Notes under the pieces: model-generated
Database searches by the model: none
Seen by the model: the letters and a program-made list of their open reading frames with translations, nothing else
What the model was told of the DNA's origin: nothing
Position numbers and translations under genes: made by a program
Shown here: positions 16,469 to 23,567 of the stretch, piece after piece
Layout of the letters: each line of letters begins with the position of its first letter
Position numbering within the stretch: the first letter of the stretch is position 1
Assembly: GCF_001552635.1 (NCBI RefSeq)
Contig: NZ_BCRO01000056.1
Location: forward strand, 1 to 34,909
From: Actinomadura hibisca NBRC 15177
Lineage (GTDB): Bacteria; Actinomycetota; Actinomycetes; Streptosporangiales; Streptosporangiaceae
Direction of reading: 5' to 3'
DNA length: 34,909 bases

Positions 16469-17131
16469 ATGACCGCGCCCACGGAGGCCACTTCGGTGGA
16501 GATCACTTCGCCCGAGGAGTTGCGCGAGCTGCTGGGCGAGGTCATGCCCCGGGCCGCCCAGAAGGAGCGGGTGCGGCTGCACCGGCGGGACCTGGAGTGG
16601 ATCGCCGCCTCGCCGTTCTGCCTCATCGCGACCAGCGACGCCGACGGCAACTGCGACGTGTCGCCCAAGGGCGACCCGGCGGGCTTCGTGAAGGTGCTGG
16701 ACGACGTCACCGTGGCCATCCCCGAACGCCCCGGCAACCGGCGTGGCGACGGCTACTTCAACATCCTGGCCAACCCGCACGTCGGGCTGGTGTTCCTCAT
16801 CCCGGGGCGCAGCGAGACCCTGCGCGTCAACGGCCGGGCCCGGCTGGTGCGCGAGGCCCCGTTCTTCGACGACATGGTGGTCAAGGGGCACCGCCCGATC
16901 CTCGCGATCGTCGTGGAGATCGAGCAGATCTTCTTCCACTGCGGCAAGGCGCTGATGCGCTCGGAGCTGTGGAAGCCCGGGACCTGGAACCCCGACGCGC
17001 TCCCCTCCCACGCCCGCCTCACCAAGGACGTGATGCCGAACGAGAAGGCGACCCTGGAGGAGCTGGAGCACTACTACGGCCCGTCCTACGCCGACAAGCT
17101 CTACAAGGACGGCATCCCCCGGGCCAAGTGA
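16469..17131 (+). CDS. FMN-dependent PPOX-type flavoprotein, MSMEG_1061-like
   Basis: 220 residues. Split-barrel pyridoxamine-phosphate-oxidase-like fold: FCLIATSDADGNCDVSPKGD, IPERPGNRRGDGYFNILANP and GLVFLIPGRSETLRVNGRA are the hallmark blocks of the MSMEG_1061 group. These bind FMN (some F420-type relatives exist) and probably reduce small organic compounds; the substrate is unknown. The ATG at 16469 is preferred over the in-frame GTG at 16454 because AAAGGA sits 6 nt before it. The stop codon lies in the first unit of a 16-bp tandem repeat. Confidence 0.88.
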   Translation: MTAPTEATSVEITSPEELRELLGEVMPRAAQKERVRLHRRDLEWIAASPFCLIATSDADGNCDVSPKGDPAGFVKVLDDVTVAIPERPGNRRGDGYFNILANPHVGLVFLIPGRSETLRVNGRARLVREAPFFDDMVVKGHRPILAIVVEIEQIFFHCGKALMRSELWKPGTWNPDALPSHARLTKDVMPNEKATLEELEHYYGPSYADKLYKDGIPRAK

Positions 17132-17166
17132 CTCCGGCGCCAAGTGACTCCCGGGCCAGGTGACGG
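17123..17166 (+). repeat. Three 16-bp tandem repeats carrying the PPOX stop codon
   Basis: GCCAAGTGACTCC at 17123-17135 recurs at 17139-17151, and a diverged GCCAGGTGAC starts at 17155. The period is 16 bp, so the three TGA triplets fall in three different frames. Confidence 0.7.
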
Positions 17167-17184
17167 TCCCGGAGACCGGGGTCG

Positions 17185-17221
17185 CGGGTGGGCGCCGTAA
17201 CGTTCCAACGACGCCCGCCCG
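17185..17221. terminator. Terminator between PPOX and DUF5302 genes
   Basis: GGGTGGGCG (17186-17194) pairs with CGCCCGCCC (17212-17220), including one G-T pair, and CGT/ACG continues the stem after one mismatch. Serves both convergent genes. Confidence 0.5.
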
Positions 17222-17230
17222 GTCCGGTCG

Positions 17231-17422
17231 TCAGCCGCTCTTGCGGCGGAACTGGCGCTGGTGGTCGGCGCGCGCGTGCGCGCCGCGCACCTTGCCGTTC
17301 CTGCCGGCGCCGTCCCCGTGCTTGTCGGAGTCGGAGCTCTGCTTGCGCTCCAGGGCCTCCCGGAACTTGCGCTTCACGTCGTCCTCGGAAGCGTCGTGCT
17401 CTTCGGCGGGCGAGTCGGCCAT
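17231..17422 (-). CDS. DUF5302 family small protein
   Basis: 63 residues, very hydrophilic and charged. DVKRKFREALERK in the middle and the C-terminal QRQFRRKSG match the DUF5302 family of actinobacteria, whose function is unknown. GGAGG lies 6 nt before the ATG. Divergent from the P450 gene across 124 bp. Confidence 0.85.
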   Translation of the reverse strand: MADSPAEEHDASEDDVKRKFREALERKQSSDSDKHGDGAGRNGKVRGAHARADHQRQFRRKSG

Positions 17423-17531
17423 AGGGTCCTCCAGCTGTCGTTGTGCTCCCTCCTAGCCTCGCACGTCCGCCCGCGCGACACGATCTGGGGACATTTCGCG
17501 TCGTACCGGCCGCGACAGGGGCGTTCTCCCC

Positions 17532-17537
17532 TAGGGT
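17532..17537 (+). promoter_or_regulatory. Candidate -10 (TAGGGT) of the P450 gene
   Basis: TAGGGT ends 9 nt before the ATG; no ribosome site is present, so the 5' leader would be absent or 2-3 nt long. Upstream GCGACA (17512-17517) could be a weak -35. Confidence 0.35.
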
Positions 17538-17546
17538 TCATGATCG

Positions 17547-18914
17547 ATGGAGCCGCAGACGCCGCCGGCCGACCCCGCGCCGGCCCACCCCCCGCTCGCC
17601 GACCTCGCCGTCGAGCCGCTGCCGACCGCCGAACACGACGCCGACCTCGCCGCGCACTACCAACGCCTGCGCGAGGCCCACGGCCCGGTCGCGCCGGTGG
17701 ACGTGCTGGGCGTCCCGGCCTGGCTGGTCATCGGCTACCCGCAGGTCCTGGAGGTGCTGCGCGACTCGCGCGGCGTCTGGAGCAAGCGCCTGGACTCCTG
17801 GCGGGCCCGCGCCGAGGGCCGCGTCCCGGCCGGCTGGCCGCTGCTGCCCGCCTTCGAGGTGGACTGCTCGGTGTTCCGCGACGGCGGGGAGTCCACCCGG
17901 CTGCGCACCGCGTGGAGCGCGGGCCTCCAGCCGTTCCAGGAGCGCACCCGGCCGCAGGCCCGCGCGCTGGAGGCGGCGGTGCGCGGCTACGCCGACGACC
18001 TGATCACCGCGCTGGCCGAGGGCGGCCCGGCCGGCACCGCCGACCTGGCCGCCCAGTACGCCCGGCCGCTGCCGCTCATGGTGATCAACCGGCTGCTGGG
18101 GTTCTCCACCGAGCGCGGCGAGGAGCTGCTGGTGGACATGTGGCGGCTGCTGGACGCCGGGCCCGACGCGGGCGAGGCGGCCGGGCGGCTGGCCGCCGCG
18201 GTCGCGCAGGTGTGCGCGCGGAAGCGGGAGGAGCCCGGCGAGGACCTGCCCTCGACGATGCTGGCGGCCGCCCCCGACCTCACCGTGGCCGAGCTGACCA
18301 GCGAGATGGTCATGCTGATCGGGCTCATCGGCGACCACACCGCCACCCTGATCTGCGGCACCGCCGCCGAGATGATCATGGGGGGCGGCGGCCTGGCGGG
18401 CGGGATGATCCCCGAGGCGGTCAACCGGGCCGCGATCGCCGCGCCGCCGATGGCCAACCTGACCTTCCGCTGGCCGCGCGCCGACGTGCGGCTGGGCCGC
18501 TACACCATCGCCGCGGGCGACCCGGTGATGTTGTCGCCCGCCGCCGCGCACACCGACCCCGCCTTCACCGGCGGCCGCGCGCCCGACGCCATCTACAGCT
18601 CCCGCGCGCACCTGGCGTGGGGCGCGGGCCCGCACGCCTGCCTGGGCCGCGACCTGGCCACCACCATCACCACGATCGCGGTGGAGCGGCTGTCGGAGCG
18701 GTTCGCCGAGCTGGCCCCGGCGGTGCGGCCCGAGGAGCTGGAGTGGCGCTCCTCCCCGCTGATGCGCGGGCTGCGGTCGTTGCCGGTCCACTACCGGCTG
18801 TCGGCCGCCCGGCCGCTCTCGCCGTCCCGTCCCGAGCCCGAGGCCGCCGCCGAGCCCGAGCAGTCGACGTCGCTGGCCCGCCGGTTCCTGCGCGCCCTGC
18901 GCCTCGCCCGCTGA
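17547..18914 (+). CDS. Orphan cytochrome P450 of conservon (CYP157/156-like) type lacking ExxR
   Basis: 455 residues. I-helix GDHTAT (262-267), heme-binding W-G-A-G-P-H-A-C365-L-G. Trp358 replaces the usual Phe at the start of the heme loop. The K-helix region reads E290-A-V-N-R294, so no E-x-x-R is present at the expected place. The blocks LPLLPAFEVD, SSRAHLAWGAGPHA and EELEWRSSPLMRGLRSLPV resemble the P450s found in streptomycete conservons, some of which also lack ExxR. The usual conservon partners (sensor kinase, roadblock, DUF742, GTPase) are not nearby. The C-terminal tail after residue 420 is Pro/Glu-rich. Soluble, cytoplasmic; substrate and redox partner unknown. Confidence 0.88.
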   Translation: MEPQTPPADPAPAHPPLADLAVEPLPTAEHDADLAAHYQRLREAHGPVAPVDVLGVPAWLVIGYPQVLEVLRDSRGVWSKRLDSWRARAEGRVPAGWPLLPAFEVDCSVFRDGGESTRLRTAWSAGLQPFQERTRPQARALEAAVRGYADDLITALAEGGPAGTADLAAQYARPLPLMVINRLLGFSTERGEELLVDMWRLLDAGPDAGEAAGRLAAAVAQVCARKREEPGEDLPSTMLAAAPDLTVAELTSEMVMLIGLIGDHTATLICGTAAEMIMGGGGLAGGMIPEAVNRAAIAAPPMANLTFRWPRADVRLGRYTIAAGDPVMLSPAAAHTDPAFTGGRAPDAIYSSRAHLAWGAGPHACLGRDLATTITTIAVERLSERFAELAPAVRPEELEWRSSPLMRGLRSLPVHYRLSAARPLSPSRPEPEAAAEPEQSTSLARRFLRALRLAR

Positions 18915-18923
18915 CCTCTCCGA

Positions 18924-18940
18924 GGGCTCCCCGGGAGCCC
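18924..18940. terminator. Terminator between P450 and decarboxylase genes
   Basis: GGGCTCC (18924-18930) and GGAGCCC (18934-18940) form a compact palindrome between the convergent genes. Confidence 0.5.
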
Positions 18941-18957
18941 GGCGGGCGGAGCACCGC

Positions 18958-20406
18958 CTACCGGGCGTCCCCGGCCAGGTGGCGGGCCTCCTCCCGGATG
19001 CGGTCCCAGGCCGCGCGGACGTGCCGTTCGCCGGTGGCGGGCCCGCCGATGGCCATGCGCATCACGACCCGGCCGCCGACCCTGGTGTGGGTGAGGTAGA
19101 GGTCGCCGGAGGCGTTCAGCCGCTCCATCAGCGCCAGCGTCGCCGCGTCGGCCTCCTCGCCGGGCAGGCCCGCCCAGCGCGGCCGGAAGCACACGAGCCC
19201 GAACGGGTGGTGGTCGCGCACCTCGAACGCCGGATCTGCCTTGATCCACTCCGCCAGCCGCGCCGCGAGTCCGACGCCGGTGCGCACGTGCTCGCGCAGC
19301 CCCTCCGCGCCGTACCAGCGGATCACCGACCACAACTTCAGCGCCCGGAAGCGCCGTCCCAGCGGGATCTGCCAGTCCCGGTAGTCGACGACCTCGCCGG
19401 AGGAGCTGGCCTGGTTGCGCAGGTACTCCGGCAGGATCGACAGCGCCTCGGTCATCGGCTCGGGGTCGGCGAGCCACAGCAGGGTGCAGTCGAAGTTGGT
19501 GAGCAGCCACTTGTGCGGGTTGGTGGCGTAGGAGTCGGCCAGCTCCAGGCCGTCGTTGATCCAGCGCAGCTCCGGGCAGACCGCCGCGACGCCCGCGTAG
19601 GCGGCGTCCACGTGCAGCCACACCCCGTGCCTGCGGCACACCTCGCCGATCTCGCGCACCGGGTCCACGGCCGTGGTGGAGGTGGTGCCGACGGTGGCGC
19701 ACACCAGCACCGGCGTCGCGCCCGCCGCCACGTCCTCGGCCAGCAGCGCGTCCAGGTGCGCCGGATCCATCGCCAGCGTGCCGGAATCGACGTCCACCAC
19801 CCGCACGTTGCCCGCGCCGATGCCGGTGATGCGGGCGGCCTTCTCCAGCGACGAATGGGTCTGGGAGCTGACGTACAGGGTGTGGCGGCCGTCCAGGCCC
19901 TCGCGGGCGGGCCGCCCGCCGGTCGCGCGGTGCAGCGCCGCCAGGATCGCCACCAGGCAGGCGCTGGAGGCCGAGTCCTGGATGACGCCGTGGCCCCGGA
20001 ACGCGCCGGGCAGGTCCAGCAGCTCGGCCGTCCAGTCGGCGACCCGCGTCTCCATCTCGGTGCAGGCCGGGCTGGTCGCCCACAACATGCCCTGGACGCC
20101 GAGCCCGGACGACAGCAGGTCGCCCAGGATCGCCGGGCCGCTGGCGTTGGCGGGGAAGTAGGCGAAGAACGAGGGGTGCTGCCAGTGCGTGACGCCCGGA
20201 ATGACGGCCCGCTCCATGTCGGCGAGGACCGCCTCGAAGCCCTCGCCGCGCTCCGGCGGGTGTTCGGGCAGCGCCGCCAGCACGTCGCCCGGCCGCGCCT
20301 GGGACAACACCGGGTGCGCCTCGACCTTCTCCTGGTAGTCGGCGATCCAGTCGATCACCTGCTTGCCGTACCGGCGGAACTCCTCCGGCGTCATGTGCCC
20401 GGTCAC
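18958..20406 (-). CDS. Pyridoxal-5'-phosphate aromatic-L-amino-acid decarboxylase family protein
   Basis: 482 residues, group II PLP decarboxylase fold. PLP-binding K299 in NPHKW, H184 (QTHSSLEKA) that stacks on the cofactor, D267 in HVDAAYAG, and the substrate-side HPSFFAYFPA motif near residue 77-86. Family members make tryptamine, tyramine, phenylethylamine or dopamine; the exact substrate cannot be read here. GTG at 20406 is chosen because GAGGGGG is 4-5 nt upstream; the Met four codons later is an alternative. That ribosome site lies inside a hairpin. Two small genes of unknown function lie upstream on the same strand. Confidence 0.93.
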   Translation of the reverse strand: MTGHMTPEEFRRYGKQVIDWIADYQEKVEAHPVLSQARPGDVLAALPEHPPERGEGFEAVLADMERAVIPGVTHWQHPSFFAYFPANASGPAILGDLLSSGLGVQGMLWATSPACTEMETRVADWTAELLDLPGAFRGHGVIQDSASSACLVAILAALHRATGGRPAREGLDGRHTLYVSSQTHSSLEKAARITGIGAGNVRVVDVDSGTLAMDPAHLDALLAEDVAAGATPVLVCATVGTTSTTAVDPVREIGEVCRRHGVWLHVDAAYAGVAAVCPELRWINDGLELADSYATNPHKWLLTNFDCTLLWLADPEPMTEALSILPEYLRNQASSSGEVVDYRDWQIPLGRRFRALKLWSVIRWYGAEGLREHVRTGVGLAARLAEWIKADPAFEVRDHHPFGLVCFRPRWAGLPGEEADAATLALMERLNASGDLYLTHTRVGGRVVMRMAIGGPATGERHVRAAWDRIREEARHLAGDAR

Positions 20407-20411
20407 CGCGC

Positions 20412-20434
20412 CCCCTCACGCTCGTCGTGAGGGG
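20412..20434 (-). promoter_or_regulatory. Hairpin covering the decarboxylase ribosome site
   Basis: CCCCTCACG (20412-20420) and CGTGAGGGG (20426-20434) form a perfect 9-bp stem with a 5-nt loop. On the minus strand the 3' arm contains GAGGGG, the ribosome site of the decarboxylase. It may be a terminator for the upstream gene pair, a translation control, or both. Confidence 0.55.
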
Positions 20435-20446
20435 ATGCTAATCCGG

Positions 20447-20956
20447 TCAGGACGTGAAATGGGTTCGCATTTTGGTCAACCTGTGCTGGACCTGGTCGTC
20501 GGTCGGCGTTCCGGCGCGGTCGAGGTAGGCCAGTAGCCCGTCCCGGTCGGGGTCGGGCTCGGCCAGGACGTGGGCGCGGGTCTCGGCGACACCGGCGGCG
20601 AACAGCAGCTCGTACGGCAGCCCGCACATGGTGTCGAAGCTGGTGGCCTTGGCGTGCCAGAGCAGGTGGACGTCGTTCTCGTCGCGTCGCTCGGCCACCA
20701 GCAGCGCGGCCATCGCGATGCTGGGGCTGAACCCCCAGGCGTGCCGGTGCCAGGCGGCCTCCTGCGCCAGCAGGAACCGCAGGAAGCTCGGCATCTTGTG
20801 GCCGGTGGCGCGCAGCAGGGCCGCCAGCACGGCCCGGCGGTCGCCGGAGGCGGCGTCGTAGGGCAGGCCGTGCCCGTCCTCGCGGCCGTCGAAGGCCAGC
20901 AGCTCCCAGGTGTCCTGGTGCCGCTGCCACCACGCGACGTCGGCGGGCGACTCCAT
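20447..20956 (-). CDS. Unknown protein, coupled to the DUF7668-like gene
   Basis: 169 residues, no signal peptide or membrane helix. Rich in Trp/His/Leu: WWQRHQDTWELLAFDGRED, MPSFLRFLLAQEAAWHRH and a C-terminal DRDGLLAYLDRAGTPTDDQ. I do not recognise the family. The ATG at 20956 shares its A with the last base of the upstream TGA (TGATG), so translation is probably coupled, and this start is preferred over longer frames that would cover the upstream gene. It lies 40 bp before the decarboxylase. Confidence 0.75.
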   Translation of the reverse strand: MESPADVAWWQRHQDTWELLAFDGREDGHGLPYDAASGDRRAVLAALLRATGHKMPSFLRFLLAQEAAWHRHAWGFSPSIAMAALLVAERRDENDVHLLWHAKATSFDTMCGLPYELLFAAGVAETRAHVLAEPDPDRDGLLAYLDRAGTPTDDQVQHRLTKMRTHFTS

Positions 20957-21306
20957 CAGCGGCTTCGCAACGAGACGATCTCCACGGTCCACACGCCCAC
21001 CATGACCTCCACGAGGATCAGCTGGACCTCCAGTGTGGATCGTCCCTCCCGTGCCGTCCAGAGCGGGACGGTGACGTGGTGGGCGCACTCGCGGTCGTCG
21101 CCGGTGCAGAGCTCGGTGGCCTCCAGCACGTCGAAGGCGGCCTCCGGGGGCGTGATCAGCGCCGCGCCGTGCCGCCGCACCGCCTCGGCCATCATCGGCG
21201 CGGTGAGCCGCCGCTCCTCGGTCAGCGTCGCCAGGTCCTCGTAAGCCCCGGCCACCAGCAACCCCACCACGCTCCGGACCACTTTCACGGCTTCCTGCGG
21301 CAACAT
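20956..21306 (-). CDS. Small DUF7668-like protein of unknown function
   Basis: 116 residues. N-terminal LPQEAVKVVRSVVGLLVAGAYEDLATLTEERRL recalls DUF7668-type proteins; this assignment is tentative. GGGAGG lies 4 nt before the ATG at 21306. Downstream it overlaps the next gene as TGATG. Divergent from the DUF2795 gene across 104 bp. No Cys pairs or known catalytic motif. Confidence 0.7.
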   Translation of the reverse strand: MLPQEAVKVVRSVVGLLVAGAYEDLATLTEERRLTAPMMAEAVRRHGAALITPPEAAFDVLEATELCTGDDRECAHHVTVPLWTAREGRSTLEVQLILVEVMVGVWTVEIVSLRSR

Positions 21307-21410
21307 CGGGCCTCCCGAACCGCCCCCTTCCCCCAGATCAGCGGCCCAACCGGCCTGTTGAGCGGCGCCGGAAGGGGAACGATCCCAGTGACCGCCCAAG
21401 GAGGAGAGAC

Positions 21411-21836
21411 ATGGCTGACAAGAGCAACAAGCACGGTCCGATGCGCGACGACAAGCTCGCGCACCAGACCGAGGGCATGACGCGCGGCGGCCATCCGACC
21501 CACGCCGAGGAGTGGAAGGAGACCGAACCCGTGTCCGAGAACACGGCCTGGGATCCCACGGCGCCCGCCGATCCCACCACCATCACCAGCAGCCGCCAGG
21601 AGGGCTCGCCGCCCGGGATGAGCCCGGCCGACGTCGAGGAGCGCAGCGCGCTGGCCCGGACGCTGACCGGCGTGCGCTGGCCCGCCACGACCAAGGACAT
21701 CCTCGCGCACGTCTCGGACGGGGACGTGCCGGAGGGCGCGGTCGCCGCGCTGGAGACGCTGCCCGACCGGGAGTACACCAACCTCGCCGACGTGGCCGAG
21801 GAACTCGGCTACGGCAAGGAGGACCACCGCTTCTGA
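21411..21836 (+). CDS. DUF2795 domain protein
   Basis: 141 residues. A disordered, charged N-terminal half (DKSNKHGPMRDDKLAHQTEG, ..PTHAEEWKE) is followed by a DUF2795-like domain in the C-terminal 70 residues (ATTKDILAHV ... LETLPDREYTNLADVAEEL). DUF2795 is a small helical domain of unknown function common in actinobacteria. Strong GGAGGAG 6 nt before the ATG. Convergent with the FAD monooxygenase gene. Confidence 0.88.
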   Translation: MADKSNKHGPMRDDKLAHQTEGMTRGGHPTHAEEWKETEPVSENTAWDPTAPADPTTITSSRQEGSPPGMSPADVEERSALARTLTGVRWPATTKDILAHVSDGDVPEGAVAALETLPDREYTNLADVAEELGYGKEDHRF

Positions 21837-21854
21837 GCGGCGTCCCGCCCGTCG

Positions 21855-21959
21855 CGGGCCCAGTTGTTCGCGGGCCCAGCGTTCACAGGCCCAGCGTTCG
21901 CGAGTTCAGCGTTCGCGGGCCTGGCGCTCGCGGCCGTGGCGTTCGTGGGCGGGCCGTTC
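21855..21959. repeat. Seven degenerate 15-bp tandem repeats across a stop codon
   Basis: Seven units of 15 bp end in TTC (one CTC) at 21869, 21884, 21899, 21914, 21929, 21944 and 21959; the typical unit is GCGGGCCCAGCGTTC. The array covers the last codons and the stop of the monooxygenase gene and continues into the intergenic region. Confidence 0.8.
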
Positions 21960-23432
21960 GGCGGGCGGCCCGCACCACGCCGCCAGCGCGTCGCGGATCT
22001 CGGTGGCGCGCCGGTCCGGCGCGGTCTCGTCGGTGGCCCAGGCGATGTAGCCGTCAGGACGCACCAGGGCGGTCGTGCGGGTCGCGCCGCCCGCCAGGGC
22101 GCACCGCACCCGGTCGGCCCAGCGTTTGGTCGCCAGGTAGGTCACCGCGGGATCGTTGGCGGCCACCACCAGCACGAACCTGCCGTCCCGCAGCGCCTCG
22201 AACAGCCGCCCGGGAGTTCCGGCCAGCCGCACGTCGGGCGCGCGGCGGCCGGTCAGGCGGTGCGCGCCGTGCGGTGCGGGGTAGGCGATGTCGAGGCCCG
22301 ACACGGCACCGGTCGCCCGTCGCGCCACCGGTGGCGTGCGCAGCGCGACCCGTGCCGCCACGGCGCGCAACGCCCGTAGGGCACGGGGTTCCAGCAGCAC
22401 CGCCCGGGTCGCCGCGCCGCTGCCGCGCAACACCGCCCGTCCGACCGGGTGGCGTTCCTCGTGGTAGCTGTCGAGCAGGCCGGGCGGGGCCTGGCCGCGC
22501 AGCGCGGCGGCCAGCTTCCAGCCGAGGTTGGCCGCGTCCTGGAGGCCGGTGTTCATGCCCTGGCCGCCCACCGGGGAGTGCACGTGCGCGGCGTCCCCGG
22601 CCAGGAAGACCCGGCCGATCCGGTAGTGCGGGACCTGCCGCTCGTCGCTGTGGAAGCGCGCGGTCCAGCGGGGGTCGTGCATCCCGTGGTCGGTGCCGAG
22701 GGCCCGGCGGACGGTGTCGCGGACCTCGGCGAACTCGACGGGCTCGGAGTCGGGGGCCTGGTGGGCGCGGTTCCAGGCGACCGCCCGGTACCAGCCGTCG
22801 CCGAAGGGCACCAGCAGCGCGAACGCGTCGCCGGTCGCCCCGACGGTGAGCACCTCGCGCGGCGCGTCGGCCAGCCGCACGTCCGCCAGCATCACCGACC
22901 TGATCACCGATCCGCCGGGGAACGGCAGGCCGAGCGCCCGCCGCACCGTGCTGTGCACGCCGTCGCAGCCGACCGCGTACGCGGCGCGCAGGGCGTGGCC
23001 GGTCCCGTCCGCCGCCCGGACGTCCAGGGTGACGCCGCCGGAGTCCTGCCGCAGGCCGGTGGCCTCCCTGCCGCGCAGGATCTCCGCACCGGCCGCCACC
23101 GCGCGCTCCTCCAGCACCCGTTCGGTCTCGTACTGCGGGGTGACCAGCACGTACCGGTGCCGGGACGGCAGCCGCGACAGGTCCAGCACCGCTTCGCCGA
23201 ACAACCGCACCCTGCGCACCCGCTCGCCGGTGCTCAGCAGAGCTTCGGCGACGCCGCGCTGGTCCAGCAGCTCCAGGGTGCGGGCGTGCACGGCGAACGC
23301 GCGAGTCAGGTTCGACTCCCCGACGCGGCGTTCCAGCACCGTGCAGGGCACCCCGGCGTCCGCCAGATCGCCCGCCAGCAGCAGCCCCGAGGGGCCCGCG
23401 CCCACGATCACCACGTTCCCGGTCTCCGTCAT
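21906..23432 (-). CDS. Class A FAD-dependent aromatic monooxygenase
   Basis: 508 residues. FAD motifs: G11-A-G-P-S-G16, DG motif CDGVHS (156-161), and GD motif LAGDAAH (277-283) followed by SPVGGQGMNTGLQDAANLGW. The C-terminal thioredoxin-like extension with LVRPDGYIAWA is typical of the PgaE/rifampin-monooxygenase-like group that hydroxylates polyketides, phenols or antibiotics using NAD(P)H and O2. The substrate is unknown. Its last 17 residues are the pentapeptides ERPAH-ERHGR-ERQAR-ER, encoded by a 15-bp repeat in which the stop arises. GAGGGGG lies about 9 nt before the ATG. It follows the fucosidase on the same strand but a hairpin separates them. Confidence 0.9.
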   Translation of the reverse strand: MTETGNVVIVGAGPSGLLLAGDLADAGVPCTVLERRVGESNLTRAFAVHARTLELLDQRGVAEALLSTGERVRRVRLFGEAVLDLSRLPSRHRYVLVTPQYETERVLEERAVAAGAEILRGREATGLRQDSGGVTLDVRAADGTGHALRAAYAVGCDGVHSTVRRALGLPFPGGSVIRSVMLADVRLADAPREVLTVGATGDAFALLVPFGDGWYRAVAWNRAHQAPDSEPVEFAEVRDTVRRALGTDHGMHDPRWTARFHSDERQVPHYRIGRVFLAGDAAHVHSPVGGQGMNTGLQDAANLGWKLAAALRGQAPPGLLDSYHEERHPVGRAVLRGSGAATRAVLLEPRALRALRAVAARVALRTPPVARRATGAVSGLDIAYPAPHGAHRLTGRRAPDVRLAGTPGRLFEALRDGRFVLVVAANDPAVTYLATKRWADRVRCALAGGATRTTALVRPDGYIAWATDETAPDRRATEIRDALAAWCGPPAERPAHERHGRERQARER

Positions 23433-23529
23433 CCCGGCGACCCCCTCTCGGCGCGGCCGCTCCGGCCCGCGCCGACCACCCTGCCCCGTGGACGGGCGGT
23501 CCGAACGCGCCTGGCCGCACCGGGCCTCG

Positions 23530-23557
23530 GCCCGCGCCGGACCTGCCCGGCGCGGGC
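23530..23557 (-). terminator. Terminator of the fucosidase gene
   Basis: GCCCGCGCCGG (23530-23540) pairs perfectly with CCGGCGCGGGC (23547-23557), 6-nt loop, 10 nt after the fucosidase stop. Confidence 0.65.
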
Positions 23558-23567
23558 GGAGGCTCGA

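Noticed and set aside
17232..17456. Plus-strand frames over the DUF5302 gene
   Set aside because: Antisense shadows; the minus-strand product matches a known family.
23309..23320. GGTTCGACTCCC, resembling a tRNA T-arm
   Set aside because: It is inside the coding sequence of the FAD monooxygenase; no acceptor, D or anticodon stems are found around it.
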